Below, piece after piece: positions 16,695-26,174 of a stretch of 64,000 nucleotides of DNA. Source of the stretch: Shinella sp. PSBB067 (GTDB lineage Bacteria; Pseudomonadota; Alphaproteobacteria; Rhizobiales; Rhizobiaceae). The stretch is taken from the NCBI RefSeq assembly GCF_016839145.1, contig NZ_CP069304.1, positions 1 through 64,000 of the forward strand, given 5' to 3'. The translations under genes and the position numbers were made by a program. The stretch's first letter is position 1. Each line of letters opens with the position of its first letter. Below the pieces are notes generated by a model. That model was not told the origin of the DNA, made no database searches, and saw only the letters and a program-made list of their open reading frames with translations.

Positions 16695-17515
16695 CAGCCA
16701 CCGATCTCCTCGCGCCTTTCGACCTGACGGGACGCGTCGCCCTTGTCACCGGCGGCACCGGGGGAATAGGGCGCGCCTGCGTCGAGCGTCTGCAAGCCTA
16801 TGGCGCGACCGTGGCGCTGACCTGCGTCGACGGCGTCGAGGATCCCGCCGCCGTCCTCGGCGCATTCGACGGGCCGCAGGGCCTGACGGCCCATGCCCTC
16901 GACCTGCGCGACGTCGCCTCGATCCGGCGCTGCATCGCCTCGGTGCTCGATGCGCATGGCCGCATCGACATGCTGGTGAACAACGCCGCGGTCGGCTCGG
17001 CCACGGTCGCCAACTGGTCGGGCGACGCCGACGAGCAGGACAGCCTCATGCTGGCGATCAACGCCGACGGCACGCTGAAGATGTGCCGGGAATTTCTCGG
17101 CGCCCCCGGCGGGCCGGAGCGCAAGCTGATCAATATCAGTTCGGTCGGCGGCGGCATCACCGCCTTTCCCGGCTTTCGCCTGTCGGACGGGATGAGCAAG
17201 GCGGCGGTCGCCTTCCTGACGCGGCAACTCGCCGCCGAGACGGTGCACGGGGACGTCGACGTGTTCGCCATCTGCCCGGGCGCCACAGACACGCCGATGT
17301 TCCAGGCCAGCACGCTGTCCAAGCTCGGGTCCGGGGAACGCACGGCCTTCCTTGCCCGCCTGCCGAAGGGGCGCCTGATCGAACCGCGGGAGATCGCCGC
17401 CATCGTGCATTTCCTCGCCAGCCCTTCCGCCCGCGTCCTGCATGGCGCGATCCTCGACGCCTCCATGGGCCTCGGCGTGCGACCCGGCCTGATGTCGGAA
17501 TATGGCGGCCATTGA
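16691..17515 (+). CDS. SDR-family protein with altered active site
   Basis: A 274-residue Rossmann-fold SDR. The cofactor motif TGGTGGIG is at residues 20-27, VNNAA at 96-100 and catalytic-type Ser150/151. The YxxxK motif reads DGMSK: Lys170 is kept but Asp166 stands where the catalytic tyrosine should be, and the Ser-to-Lys spacing is two residues longer than usual. It may be a diverged oxidoreductase using another general acid, or a non-catalytic member. It is coupled to the permease by an ATGA overlap and followed after 23 nt by the kynureninase gene. The substrate is unknown. Confidence 0.8.
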   Translation: MTATDLLAPFDLTGRVALVTGGTGGIGRACVERLQAYGATVALTCVDGVEDPAAVLGAFDGPQGLTAHALDLRDVASIRRCIASVLDAHGRIDMLVNNAAVGSATVANWSGDADEQDSLMLAINADGTLKMCREFLGAPGGPERKLINISSVGGGITAFPGFRLSDGMSKAAVAFLTRQLAAETVHGDVDVFAICPGATDTPMFQASTLSKLGSGERTAFLARLPKGRLIEPREIAAIVHFLASPSARVLHGAILDASMGLGVRPGLMSEYGGH

Positions 17516-17538
17516 GCGCCACGAGAAACAGGAGCAGC

Positions 17539-18744
17539 ATGATGAAAACGGATTTCGACGCCACCCGCCGGGCCTTCGACCTGCCCGAAGGAATGATCTA
17601 CCTCGACGGCAACTCGCTCGGCCCCCTGCCGACGGCGGTGAGGGAACGGCTGGCGCGCACGGTGAGCGAGGAATGGGGCGAGATGCTGATCGGCGGCTGG
17701 AACCGCGCGGGCTGGATGGGCCTTCCGCGCCGGGTCGGCGACCGCATCGCCGGCCTGATCGGCGCCGAACCCGGCACGGTGGTCGTCGGCGACACGCTGT
17801 CGATCAAGGTCTATCAGGCGCTCGCATCCGCCCTGGAGATGAACCCGTCCCGCAAGGTGATCCTGTCGGATACCGGCAATTTCCCCTCGGATCTCTATAT
17901 CGCCGGCGGGCTCGCCCGCACGCTCGGCCCCGATTATGAATTGCGGCTGGCCGAGCCCGGCGATCTCGCCGCGGCGCTCGACGAAACGGTCGCGGTCCTG
18001 CTCGTGACCGAGGTCGACTACCGTACCGGCTACAGGCACGACATGGCCGCGCTGACCGAGCGGGCGCACGCGCTGGGCATCCTGACGATATGGGATCTGG
18101 CCCATTCCGCCGGCGCCCTGCCGGTCAAGCTGGCGGCCTGCAAGGCCGATTTCGCCGTGGGCTGCACCTACAAATACCTCAATTCCGGTCCGGGCGGCCC
18201 CGCCTTCATCTATGTGGCGCCGCGTCACATCGACCATGCCCGTCCTGCCCTTTCCGGCTGGATGGGGCACGAATCGCCCTTCGCCTTCGATCTTGACTAT
18301 CGTCCGGGCCGGGGGATCGAGCGCATGCGTGTCGGCACGCCGCCGATCCTGCAGCTCGCCGCGCTGGACGCCGCGCTCGACGTGTGGGACGGCGTCGACA
18401 TCGAGGATGTGCGGGCGCGGTCGCTGGAGCTCGGCGATCTGTTCGTCTCGGAGGTCGAGGCCGGCTGCCCGGAGCTCGTCCTGGCAACCCCGCGCGCCCA
18501 TGGCGACCGAGGCAGCCAGATCTCGTTCCGTCATCCGGAAGGCTACGCAATCATGCAGGCGCTGATCGATGAGGGGGTCGTCGGCGATTTCCGCGCGCCC
18601 GACATCCTGCGGTTCGGCTTCACCCCTCTCTATGTCGGCCTGGACGACGTGCGGCGCGCCGCGCAAATCCTTGTCGGCATCATGGCCGGCAGGCGCTGGG
18701 ACAAGGCCGCATACCGCCGCCCGGCCGGCGCCGTGGTTACCTGA
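17539..18744 (+). CDS. kynU: Kynureninase-family PLP enzyme
   Basis: A 401-residue fold-type I PLP enzyme matching kynureninase throughout. Visible motifs are DGNSLGPLP (residues 23-31), NFPSD (114-118), WDLAHS (185-190) and GCTYKYLNSGPGG (208-220), in which Lys212 should bind PLP and Asp186 the pyridine nitrogen. Kynureninase hydrolyses kynurenine to anthranilate and alanine. No tryptophan dioxygenase or formamidase gene is nearby, so either imported kynurenine or another beta-(acyl)alanine could be the substrate. Two tandem ATGs (17539, 17542) follow AGGAG; either may be used. Confidence 0.85.
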   Translation: MMKTDFDATRRAFDLPEGMIYLDGNSLGPLPTAVRERLARTVSEEWGEMLIGGWNRAGWMGLPRRVGDRIAGLIGAEPGTVVVGDTLSIKVYQALASALEMNPSRKVILSDTGNFPSDLYIAGGLARTLGPDYELRLAEPGDLAAALDETVAVLLVTEVDYRTGYRHDMAALTERAHALGILTIWDLAHSAGALPVKLAACKADFAVGCTYKYLNSGPGGPAFIYVAPRHIDHARPALSGWMGHESPFAFDLDYRPGRGIERMRVGTPPILQLAALDAALDVWDGVDIEDVRARSLELGDLFVSEVEAGCPELVLATPRAHGDRGSQISFRHPEGYAIMQALIDEGVVGDFRAPDILRFGFTPLYVGLDDVRRAAQILVGIMAGRRWDKAAYRRPAGAVVT

Positions 18745-18780
18745 CGGCACAGGCACGAGGCCGCCGCCGGCAAGGCGCGC

Positions 18781-18800
18781 GGCGTCACGATTGTGACGCC
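18781..18800 (+). other. Perfect palindromic hairpin after kynureninase gene
   Basis: GGCGTCAC-GATT-GTGACGCC is a perfect 8-bp inverted repeat with a 4-nt loop, 36 nt past the kynureninase stop. It could be a transcription attenuator/terminator without a T-run, or a protein-binding site for the next gene group. Confidence 0.45.
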
Positions 18801-18849
18801 GGAAGGGATCGGCCAGCCGGAGATCGGATGCACGCGCCGTAATTCCTTT

Positions 18850-18889
18850 CCCGGCCGCGCCGCCGTGCGCCCCGGATGCCGCGGCCGGG
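18850..18889 (+). other. Second inverted repeat in the 241-nt gap
   Basis: The 10-bp arms CCCGGCCGCG (18850-18859) and CGCGGCCGGG (18880-18889) are perfectly complementary around a 20-nt loop. A smaller ACAAG-N5-CTTGT repeat follows at 18895-18909. Together with the hairpin at 18781 they make the gap between the kynureninase and second SDR genes unusually structured. Confidence 0.45.
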
Positions 18890-18985
18890 CGCAAACAAGG
18901 AGAACTTGTCTAAGCGCGTCAATTTCTTCGTTTAAGGCGATGGCTTCCGCGGGCATCTTCCGGTTTGCCTCATGGGGATCGTGTG

Positions 18986-19597
18986 ATGACGAAAGCACTT
19001 GTCACGGGGGCGACGCGGGCTCCCGGACGCGCGATCGCCACCACGCTTGCAAAGGAAGGCTGGGAGGTGCACGCGCTCGGCCGCGATCGCATCGCGCTCG
19101 ACGACATGCGCGCCGGGCACGGCATCGTGCCGCTGGCGATGGATCTGACGGACCGCGATTATGTTCGCCTCACCGTCGAAGGCATGGAGCCGGACGTCGT
19201 CGTCCACGCGGCTCTGCGCTGGCCGCAGGAGACCCGTTTTCTCGGCCTTGCGGAGGCCGACATCGACATGGCGCTGGAAGTCAACCTGTCCGCAACGCTG
19301 CATGTCACGCGCGCCGTGCTGCCCGCGATGACCGAACGGGGCCATGGCGCCTTCGTCATGCTCGTGCCGGACGAGTGCGAGGCGAAAAGCGCGCTCGAGC
19401 GGACGGCGGCCGGCGCGATCGACGGCTTTGCCCGCGCCCTTGCGGACGAGGTCCGGGGCAGCGGGGTCTTCGTCCACGCCCTTGCGCTTGGAAGACCGCC
19501 TTTCCATCGGCTGGGACCGCAGGTCCTTTCGCTCCTGTCCGCATCCGGCTTCCAATCTCACTTCATCGAACGACAGGAACATGGACATGGACCGTAA
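18986..19597 (+). CDS. Short SDR-like protein lacking the catalytic triad
   Basis: A 203-residue Rossmann protein. The N-terminus MTKALVTGATRAPGRAIA fits SDR nucleotide binding, and VNLSA (residues 99-103) matches the conserved helix asparagine. Aligning IDGFARALADEV with the usual helix places Glu138 at the tyrosine and Ala142 at the lysine; the serine position is also not Ser. It is about 45 residues shorter than normal SDRs, ending soon after the active-site helix. A typical oxidoreductase role is therefore doubtful. ATG 18986 was chosen over an upstream ATG for its GGGGATC site. It overlaps the ThDP-enzyme start, indicating coupling. Confidence 0.75.
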   Translation: MTKALVTGATRAPGRAIATTLAKEGWEVHALGRDRIALDDMRAGHGIVPLAMDLTDRDYVRLTVEGMEPDVVVHAALRWPQETRFLGLAEADIDMALEVNLSATLHVTRAVLPAMTERGHGAFVMLVPDECEAKSALERTAAGAIDGFARALADEVRGSGVFVHALALGRPPFHRLGPQVLSLLSASGFQSHFIERQEHGHGP

Positions 19598-21263
19598 TGG
19601 AGGGCAGTTGCTCGTCGCGAGCCTCCTGGCGCTGGGGGCGAGGAAGAGCTTCGGCGTGCCGGGGGAAAGCTATCTCGCGGTGCTCGATGCGCTGCACGAC
19701 ACCGGCGGGCGCCTCGACTATATCCTGTGCCGCAACGAGGGCGGCGCCGCCTTCATGGCGGCGGCCTATGGCAAGCTCACCGGCCAGCCCGGCATCTGCT
19801 TCGTGACCCGCGGACCCGGCGCCACCAATGCCTCGATCGGCGTTCACACCGCCATGCAGGATTCCGCGCCGATGATCCTCTTCGTCGGCCAGGTCGGGAC
19901 CGACATGAAGGGCAGGGAGGCGTTCCAGGAGGTCGACTACAGGGCGGTTTTCGGAACCATGGCGAAATGGGCCGTCGAGATCGACCAGGTCGAGCGCATC
20001 CCCGAAATCCTCTCGCGCGCCTGGACGCTTGCCGTTTCCGGGCGTCCCGGCCCCGTCGTGATCGCGTTGCCGGAGGACATGCTGACGTCGCTGACCGCGG
20101 CCGCGCCGCTGTCCGGCCCCGTCGAGATCGCCGAGGCCGCGCCGTCGGCGTCGGCCATGCGGCGCCTGCGGCAAATGCTGGACGGGGCGGAACGCCCCGT
20201 CATCCTCTACGGCGGCTGCAACTGGGCCGAGGGCTCGATGGCTGCCGTCCAGCGGTTCGCCGAGGCGTCCGACATCCCGGTCGTCTCGGTCTTCCGCTAC
20301 CAGGACCAGTACGACAACGGCTCGCCGACCTTCTGCGGCGAAGCCGGCGTCGGCATGGTCCCCTCGGTCAAGGACCTGCTGCGCGAGGCCGACGTCATCC
20401 TCGCGGTCAACAACCGCTTCGGGGAGAACTCCACCGACGGCTACACGCTGTTCGACGTGCCGCAGCCCCGCCAGCGGATCGTGCATGTCCACGGCTCGGA
20501 CCTGGAGATCGGCAAGGTCTACCGGCCGGCGCTCGGCATCCATGCCGGCCCGAATGCCTTTGCCGAAGCGCTGGGCGCCCTCGAACCCGTCAGGGGCGGA
20601 TGGGCGCAATGGCGGGCGGGCGCGCGCGCCGCCTATGAAAAGGGCTTCGACCTGCCCGACCTGCCGTCGCCGGTCGACATGGGCAAGGTCACGGCTCACC
20701 TCAACGCGGTCCTGCCGGACGATGTGATCCTGACCAATGGCGCGGGCAACTTCACGGTCTGGCCGAACAAGTTCTTCAGGTTCGGCGCCAAGGCGCGCCT
20801 TCTCGCCCCGCAATCGGGCGCGATGGGCTATGGCGTTCCGGCGGCCGTGGCCGCCAGGGTCGCCCATCCCGGGCGCACCGTCGTGTGCTTTGCCGGCGAC
20901 GGCGACTTCCAGATGAACTGCCAGGAACTGGCGACGGCGCTGCAGCACGGGGCCCAGCCGATCATCCTGCTCGTCAACAACGGCATCTACGGCACGATCC
21001 GCGCCCACCAGGAACGGCACTATCCCGAGCGCGTTTCCGGCACCACGATGGTCAATCCGGATTTCGTGGCGCTGGCGAGGTCCTACGGCTTTCATGCCGA
21101 GCGCGTGGAATCGACCGCGGACTTTCCGGCCGCGTTCGAGCGGGCCCGCGCGTCGAAGACCGGCGCCCTCCTGGACCTCGTCGTTTCGCCCGAGGCGTTG
21201 ACCCCGCGCCAGACTCTGAGCCAGATGCGCAAGGCAGCCCTTTCTGCAAAGGAAACCGCATGA
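19587..21263 (+). CDS. Thiamine diphosphate-dependent enzyme (acetolactate synthase-like)
   Basis: A 558-residue member of the acetolactate synthase/benzoylformate decarboxylase superfamily. The N-terminal PYR domain holds the activating Glu in CRNEGGAAF. The C-terminal PP domain has the ThDP motif GDGDFQMN ... NNGIYG. It likely decarboxylates or ligates a 2-oxo acid, perhaps the product of the linked aminotransferase. ATG 19587 sits 8 nt after AGGA; an alternative ATG is at 19581. It overlaps the preceding SDR gene by 11 bp and the hydantoinase A gene by 4 bp. Confidence 0.88.
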   Translation: MDRNGGQLLVASLLALGARKSFGVPGESYLAVLDALHDTGGRLDYILCRNEGGAAFMAAAYGKLTGQPGICFVTRGPGATNASIGVHTAMQDSAPMILFVGQVGTDMKGREAFQEVDYRAVFGTMAKWAVEIDQVERIPEILSRAWTLAVSGRPGPVVIALPEDMLTSLTAAAPLSGPVEIAEAAPSASAMRRLRQMLDGAERPVILYGGCNWAEGSMAAVQRFAEASDIPVVSVFRYQDQYDNGSPTFCGEAGVGMVPSVKDLLREADVILAVNNRFGENSTDGYTLFDVPQPRQRIVHVHGSDLEIGKVYRPALGIHAGPNAFAEALGALEPVRGGWAQWRAGARAAYEKGFDLPDLPSPVDMGKVTAHLNAVLPDDVILTNGAGNFTVWPNKFFRFGAKARLLAPQSGAMGYGVPAAVAARVAHPGRTVVCFAGDGDFQMNCQELATALQHGAQPIILLVNNGIYGTIRAHQERHYPERVSGTTMVNPDFVALARSYGFHAERVESTADFPAAFERARASKTGALLDLVVSPEALTPRQTLSQMRKAALSAKETA

Positions 21264-23338
21264 CACAGCGTCACGACATCCGCCTTGGCGCCGATATAGG
21301 CGGGACCTTCACCGACATCGCGCTCGACGTGCGGGGCAGGCTCTTCTCGACGAAGGTGCTGACCAATTATGCCGCGCCGGAGCAGGCGATCCTCGACGGC
21401 ATCGACATCGTCATCCGCGATGCGGGCATCGCGCCCGGCGACATCGGCATCGTCATCCATGGCACGACGCTGGCCACCAATGCGCTGATCGAGCGCCGCG
21501 GCGCGAAGACCGCGCTCGTCACCACCGAGGGCTTCCGCGACGTCATCGAGATGCGCACGGAAAACCGGTTCGAGCAGTACGACCTCGACCTCGTCCTGCC
21601 GAGGCCGCTGATCCCGCGCGAGGACCGCTTCGCGGTCCGCGGCCGCATCGACGCGCAGGGCAGGGAGCTCCAGCCGCTCGACGAGGCGGCGCTGGAAACC
21701 CTGGCGGATGTCATCGCCGAGCGCGGCTTCGGGGCCGTGGCCATCGGCTTCATCCATTCCTACATGAACCCGGCGCATGAGCAGCGCGCCCGCGACATCC
21801 TCGCAGGCAGGCTTTCGATCCCGATCTCGATCTCGGCGGAAGTCTCGCCGCAGATGCGCGAGTTCGAGCGCTTCAACACGGTCTGCGCCAATGCCTATGT
21901 GCGCCCGCAGATGGCCGACTACCTGTCGCGCCTGCAGGTGCGGCTGAAGGAGATGGGGGCCGATTGCCCTGTCTTCATGATCCATTCGGGCGGCGGGCTC
22001 ATCTCGGTGGAGACGGCGTCCGAATTCCCGGTCCGCCTCGTCGAATCGGGGCCCGCGGGCGGGGCGATCTTCGCCGCCGACATCGCCCGTCGGTTCGGCC
22101 TCGAGCGCGTCGTGTCCTATGACATGGGCGGCACGACGGCGAAGATCTGCCTCATCGAGGACTACCAGCCCCACACGGCGCGCACCTTCGAGGTCGCCCG
22201 CACCTACCGCTTCTGCAAGGGATCGGGCATGCCGATCTCCATTCCTGTGATCGAGATGATCGAGATCGGCGCGGGCGGCGGCTCCATCGCCTGGGTCGAT
22301 ACCATGGGCCGGATCCAGGCCGGCCCGGAATCGGCGGCGTCCGAGCCGGGGCCGGCCTGCTACCAGCGCGGCGGCGAACGCCCGGCGATCACCGATGCCG
22401 ACCTCGTGCTCGGCAAGCTCGACCCCGACAATTTCGCCGGCGGCAAGATCAGGCTTTCGCTCGACAATGCCGGCGCGGCGATCGCGCGCGACGTCGGCGA
22501 CCGGCTGGCGCTTTCTCCCGAGGCCGCCGCCTTCGGCATCGTCGAGGTGGTGGACGAGAACATGGCCAATGCGGCGCGCGTCCACGCGGTCGAGAACGGC
22601 AAGAACATCTCGGAAAACACCATGATCGCCTTCGGCGGCGCCGCGCCTCTTCATGCCGCCCGTCTCTGCGAGAAGCTCGGCGTCGAGCGATGCCTCGTGC
22701 CGCAAGGGGCGGGCGTCGGCTCGGCCATCGGCTTCCTGAAGGCGCCGTTCGGCTACGAGGCGCTCGCCTCCAAGATCATGGGCCTGTCGAAATTCGACGC
22801 CGGGACCGTCAATGCCATGCTCGACGACCTGAAGGCGACCGCCGAAGGGTTCGTGCGCGCGGGGACGGATGGCGCGATCGTGCGCGAGATCACCGCCTTC
22901 ATGCGCTATGCGGGCCAGGGCTGGGAAATCCCGGTGACGCTGCCCGACCGGGCCTTCGCCGCGGCGGACACGGCGATGTTCGAGACGGCCTTCAAGCAGC
23001 GCTACGCCCGGTTCTTCGGCCGCGCGGTCGAGGGGCCGGAGATCGAATTCGTCACCTGGTCGGTCAAGGCGCAGGACGTCCGTCCCGAAGGCGAGCGCTT
23101 CGTGCTGGAAACGGACGGTGCCGCCGTCGCCGTGCCGGCGCGAAGGGGCGTCTTCGATCCGGCGTCCGGCACGGCGCTGGAAACCGCCATCGTGCCACGC
23201 GATACGCTCTGCCCCGGCGCGCGCGTGGCAGGCCCCGCCGTCATCGTCGAGCGGGAAACCTCCACCGTCGTCACCTCGCCGTTCGATGCCGTCATCCAGG
23301 TCGACGGCAGCATCCTTCTCGTGCGCAAGGGCCGCTGA
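21260..23338 (+). CDS. Hydantoinase/oxoprolinase family protein, subunit A
   Basis: A 692-residue protein of the HyuA/N-methylhydantoinase A family. The actin-like ATP-binding signature GADIGGTFTDIAL is near residues 10-22. Further landmarks are HGTTLATNALIERRG, YDMGGTTAKICL and the GAGGGSIAWVD region. These proteins join a B subunit to open cyclic amides (hydantoins, 5-oxoproline) or to carboxylate ketones, using ATP. The ATG overlaps the ThDP gene stop by 4 bp. The substrate here is unknown. Confidence 0.9.
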   Translation: MTQRHDIRLGADIGGTFTDIALDVRGRLFSTKVLTNYAAPEQAILDGIDIVIRDAGIAPGDIGIVIHGTTLATNALIERRGAKTALVTTEGFRDVIEMRTENRFEQYDLDLVLPRPLIPREDRFAVRGRIDAQGRELQPLDEAALETLADVIAERGFGAVAIGFIHSYMNPAHEQRARDILAGRLSIPISISAEVSPQMREFERFNTVCANAYVRPQMADYLSRLQVRLKEMGADCPVFMIHSGGGLISVETASEFPVRLVESGPAGGAIFAADIARRFGLERVVSYDMGGTTAKICLIEDYQPHTARTFEVARTYRFCKGSGMPISIPVIEMIEIGAGGGSIAWVDTMGRIQAGPESAASEPGPACYQRGGERPAITDADLVLGKLDPDNFAGGKIRLSLDNAGAAIARDVGDRLALSPEAAAFGIVEVVDENMANAARVHAVENGKNISENTMIAFGGAAPLHAARLCEKLGVERCLVPQGAGVGSAIGFLKAPFGYEALASKIMGLSKFDAGTVNAMLDDLKATAEGFVRAGTDGAIVREITAFMRYAGQGWEIPVTLPDRAFAAADTAMFETAFKQRYARFFGRAVEGPEIEFVTWSVKAQDVRPEGERFVLETDGAAVAVPARRGVFDPASGTALETAIVPRDTLCPGARVAGPAVIVERETSTVVTSPFDAVIQVDGSILLVRKGR

Positions 23339-23340
23339 CC

Positions 23341-24960
23341 ATGAGCGACATCAACGAAATTCGCATGCAGGTCATGTGGAACCGCCTGATCTCGGTCGTC
23401 GAGGAACAGGCGCTGACGCTGCTGCGCACGGCCTTCTCCACCTCCGTTCGCGAGGCGGGCGACCTTTCGGCGGGCGTCTACAACGCGAAGGGCGAGATGC
23501 TCGCCCAGGCCGTCACCGGCACGCCCGGCCACGTCAACACCATGGCCGAGGCGGTGCTGCACTTCATCGCCGAGATCCCGCGCGAGGAGATGTATCCGGG
23601 CGACACCTACGTCACGAACGACCCGTGGAAGGGCACCGGCCACCTGCACGACATCACCATGGTCTCGCCCTCCTTCAAGGGGGATGAGCTGATCGGCTTC
23701 TTCGCCTGCACGGCGCATGTGGTCGATGTCGGCGGGCGCGGCTTCGGGGCGGACGGCAAGTCGGTCTACGAGGAAGGCATCCAGATCCCGATCATGAAGT
23801 TCGCCGAGCGCGGCGAGGTGAACCGGGACCTCCTGAAGATCCTGCGCCTCAACGTGCGCGAGCCCAACCAGGTGATCGGCGACTTCTATTCGCTCGCCGC
23901 CTGCAACGACGTCGGCCACCGCCGGCTGGTCGAGATGCTGGACGAGGTCGGCTACGGCAATCTCGACACGCTCGGCGATTTCATCCTGTCGCGCACCCAT
24001 GCGGCGACGATGGAGCGCATCGCCGGCCTGCCGAAGGGAACGTGGACGAACGAGATGCTGACGGACGGCTATGACGAGCCGATCCGGCTCGCGGCGGCGG
24101 TCTCGATCACCGACAGCGGCGTCAACGTCGATTTCTCCGGCACGGACGGCATGAGCCGCTGGGGCATCAACGTGCCGCTGATCTACACCAAGGCCTATGC
24201 CTGCTATGCGCTGAAATGCGTGGTGGCGCCGGACATTCCGAACAATGCCGCCTCGCTCGCCGTCTTCGACGTCTCCTCGCCGACCAATATCCTCAATGCG
24301 GAGCGGCCGGCCCCGGTGTCGGTGCGCCATGTCATCGGCCACATGGTGCCGGACCTGGTTCTCGGCGCGCTCGCCCGGGCGCTGCCCGGCCGGATCCTCG
24401 CCGAAGGCGCGGCGGCGCTGTGGAACATCCACATTTCGGTCCGCCCGGTCGCCGGCGCCGCCGGCCGGCGCGCCGAGGTGCTGATGTTCAACTCCGGCGG
24501 CATGGGCGCGCGGCCGGGCATCGACGGCCTGTCCGCGACGGCCTTTCCCTCCGGCGTCCATACCATGCCGATCGAGGCGACCGAGCATACCGGCCCCATC
24601 GTCGTCTGGCGCAAGGAACTGCGCCCGGATTCCGGCGGCGCGGGAAAGTATCGCGGCGGTCTCGGCCAGGTGATCGAGATCGCGCCGGCAGACGGCCATG
24701 AATTCGACTTCTCGGCGATGTTCGACCGCATCGCGACGCCGCCGCGCGGACGCGACGGCGGCGAAGACGGCGCGCCCGGTTCGGCGCGGCTGGATGACGG
24801 CACGAAGCTGCGGCCGAAGGGCTGGCAGCATGTGCCGGCAGGCCGCCGGCTGGTGCTGGAACTGCCCGGCGGCGGCGGATTCGGAAACCCGGCCGAGCGC
24901 GCGGGCGACGCGGATGCCGAAGACCTGTTGAGGGGCTACGTGACGGAGAAGAAACGATGA
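23341..24960 (+). CDS. Hydantoinase/oxoprolinase family protein, subunit B
   Basis: A 539-residue HyuB family protein. It shows TAFSTSVREAGDLSAG near residue 30, NDPWKGTGHLHDITM near residue 97 and the glycine-rich C-terminal GGGGFGNP. It starts 2 nt after the A subunit and should form the heteromer with it. The following aminotransferase ATG overlaps its stop by 4 bp. A and B stand next to each other as in all functional systems of this type. Confidence 0.9.
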   Translation: MSDINEIRMQVMWNRLISVVEEQALTLLRTAFSTSVREAGDLSAGVYNAKGEMLAQAVTGTPGHVNTMAEAVLHFIAEIPREEMYPGDTYVTNDPWKGTGHLHDITMVSPSFKGDELIGFFACTAHVVDVGGRGFGADGKSVYEEGIQIPIMKFAERGEVNRDLLKILRLNVREPNQVIGDFYSLAACNDVGHRRLVEMLDEVGYGNLDTLGDFILSRTHAATMERIAGLPKGTWTNEMLTDGYDEPIRLAAAVSITDSGVNVDFSGTDGMSRWGINVPLIYTKAYACYALKCVVAPDIPNNAASLAVFDVSSPTNILNAERPAPVSVRHVIGHMVPDLVLGALARALPGRILAEGAAALWNIHISVRPVAGAAGRRAEVLMFNSGGMGARPGIDGLSATAFPSGVHTMPIEATEHTGPIVVWRKELRPDSGGAGKYRGGLGQVIEIAPADGHEFDFSAMFDRIATPPRGRDGGEDGAPGSARLDDGTKLRPKGWQHVPAGRRLVLELPGGGGFGNPAERAGDADAEDLLRGYVTEKKR

Positions 24961-26162
24961 GCCACATCGCCAGCCGGCTTTCCGCCGTCAAGCCCTCCGC
25001 CTCCATGGCCGTCTCGCAGGCTGCCCGGAACCTCGCGGCGACCGGGATCGACGTGATCGACCTCGGCCTCGGCGAGCCGGATTTCCCGGCGCCCGCCCAC
25101 ATCACCGAGGCCGCCTTCGCGGCGGCCCGCAGCGAGCGCATGCTCTACACCGCCTCGCTCGGCACGCCGGACCTGCGCCGCGCCATCGCCGCCAAGTTCA
25201 GGCGCGAGAACGGCCTCGACTATGCGATCGACGAGATCGCGGTCGCCAACGGCGCAAAGCAGATCATCTTCAACGCGCTGATGGCGACGCTGGAGGCGGG
25301 CGACGAGGCGATCCTGCCCGCACCCTACTTCGTTTCCTACCCGGAAATGGTGAAGCTCTTCGGCGGCGTGCCGGTCACCCCGGCCTGCCCGGCCGAGAAC
25401 GGCTTCCGCCTGACGCCGGAGGTGCTGGAAGCCGCACTCACCGAAAAGACCCGCTGGCTGTTCCTGAACATGCCTGGCAATCCGTCCGGCGCGGTCTATA
25501 GCGAAGCGCAGTTGCAGGCGCTCGGCGCGGTGCTGGCGAAGCATCCCGACGTGATGATCCTGTCGGACGAGATCTACGAGCATATCCTCTTCGACGGGCG
25601 CGCCTTCGTCTCCTTCGGCGCGGCCTGCCCGCAACTGCGCGAGCGTTCGCTGATCGTCAACGGCATGTCCAAGGCCTATGCCATGACCGGCTGGCGCGTC
25701 GGCTACGCCGCCGGCCCGAAGGACCTGATCAAGGCGATGGCGACGATCCAGAGCCAGTCCTGCACCTCCGTCTCCGCCCCCGCGCAGATCGCCGCCCGGG
25801 CGGCGCTGGAGGGGCCGCAGGATTGCGTCGCCGAATTCCGCGCGGCGTTCGAGCGGCGCCGCGACCTCGTGGTCGCCGGCATCGCGGAGATCGACGCGCT
25901 GAGCCTCGATCCGCCGGAGGGCGCCTTCTACGCCTATATCGGCTGCGCCGCGCTGATCGGCGCGAAGACCCCCTCGGGCGGGACGCTGGACGACGATGTC
26001 GCGGTCGCGAAATATCTTCTCGAGGAAGCGCATGTCGCGGCCGTCCCGGGCGCGGCCTACGGCCTCTCGCCCTTCTTCCGCATCTCCACCGCCACCTCCG
26101 AGGCGGTGCTGGCCGAGGCGGTCGAGCGCATCGGCGCCGCCGTCGCCAAACTCGAATTCTGA
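24957..26162 (+). CDS. Class I/II PLP aminotransferase
   Basis: A 401-residue fold-type I aminotransferase of the aspartate aminotransferase (AspC Ib-like) group. It has GLGEPDFPAP near residue 37, FLNMPGNPSGA near 175, DEIYEHI near 205 and the PLP-lysine motif NGMSKAYAMTGWRVG near 237. It transfers an amino group between an amino acid and a 2-oxo acid. Its coupling to hydantoinase B suggests it deaminates the amino acid released by ring opening, feeding the ThDP enzyme (inference). Confidence 0.9.
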   Translation: MSHIASRLSAVKPSASMAVSQAARNLAATGIDVIDLGLGEPDFPAPAHITEAAFAAARSERMLYTASLGTPDLRRAIAAKFRRENGLDYAIDEIAVANGAKQIIFNALMATLEAGDEAILPAPYFVSYPEMVKLFGGVPVTPACPAENGFRLTPEVLEAALTEKTRWLFLNMPGNPSGAVYSEAQLQALGAVLAKHPDVMILSDEIYEHILFDGRAFVSFGAACPQLRERSLIVNGMSKAYAMTGWRVGYAAGPKDLIKAMATIQSQSCTSVSAPAQIAARAALEGPQDCVAEFRAAFERRRDLVVAGIAEIDALSLDPPEGAFYAYIGCAALIGAKTPSGGTLDDDVAVAKYLLEEAHVAAVPGAAYGLSPFFRISTATSEAVLAEAVERIGAAVAKLEF

Positions 26163-26174
26163 TTGGAAGGAAGA

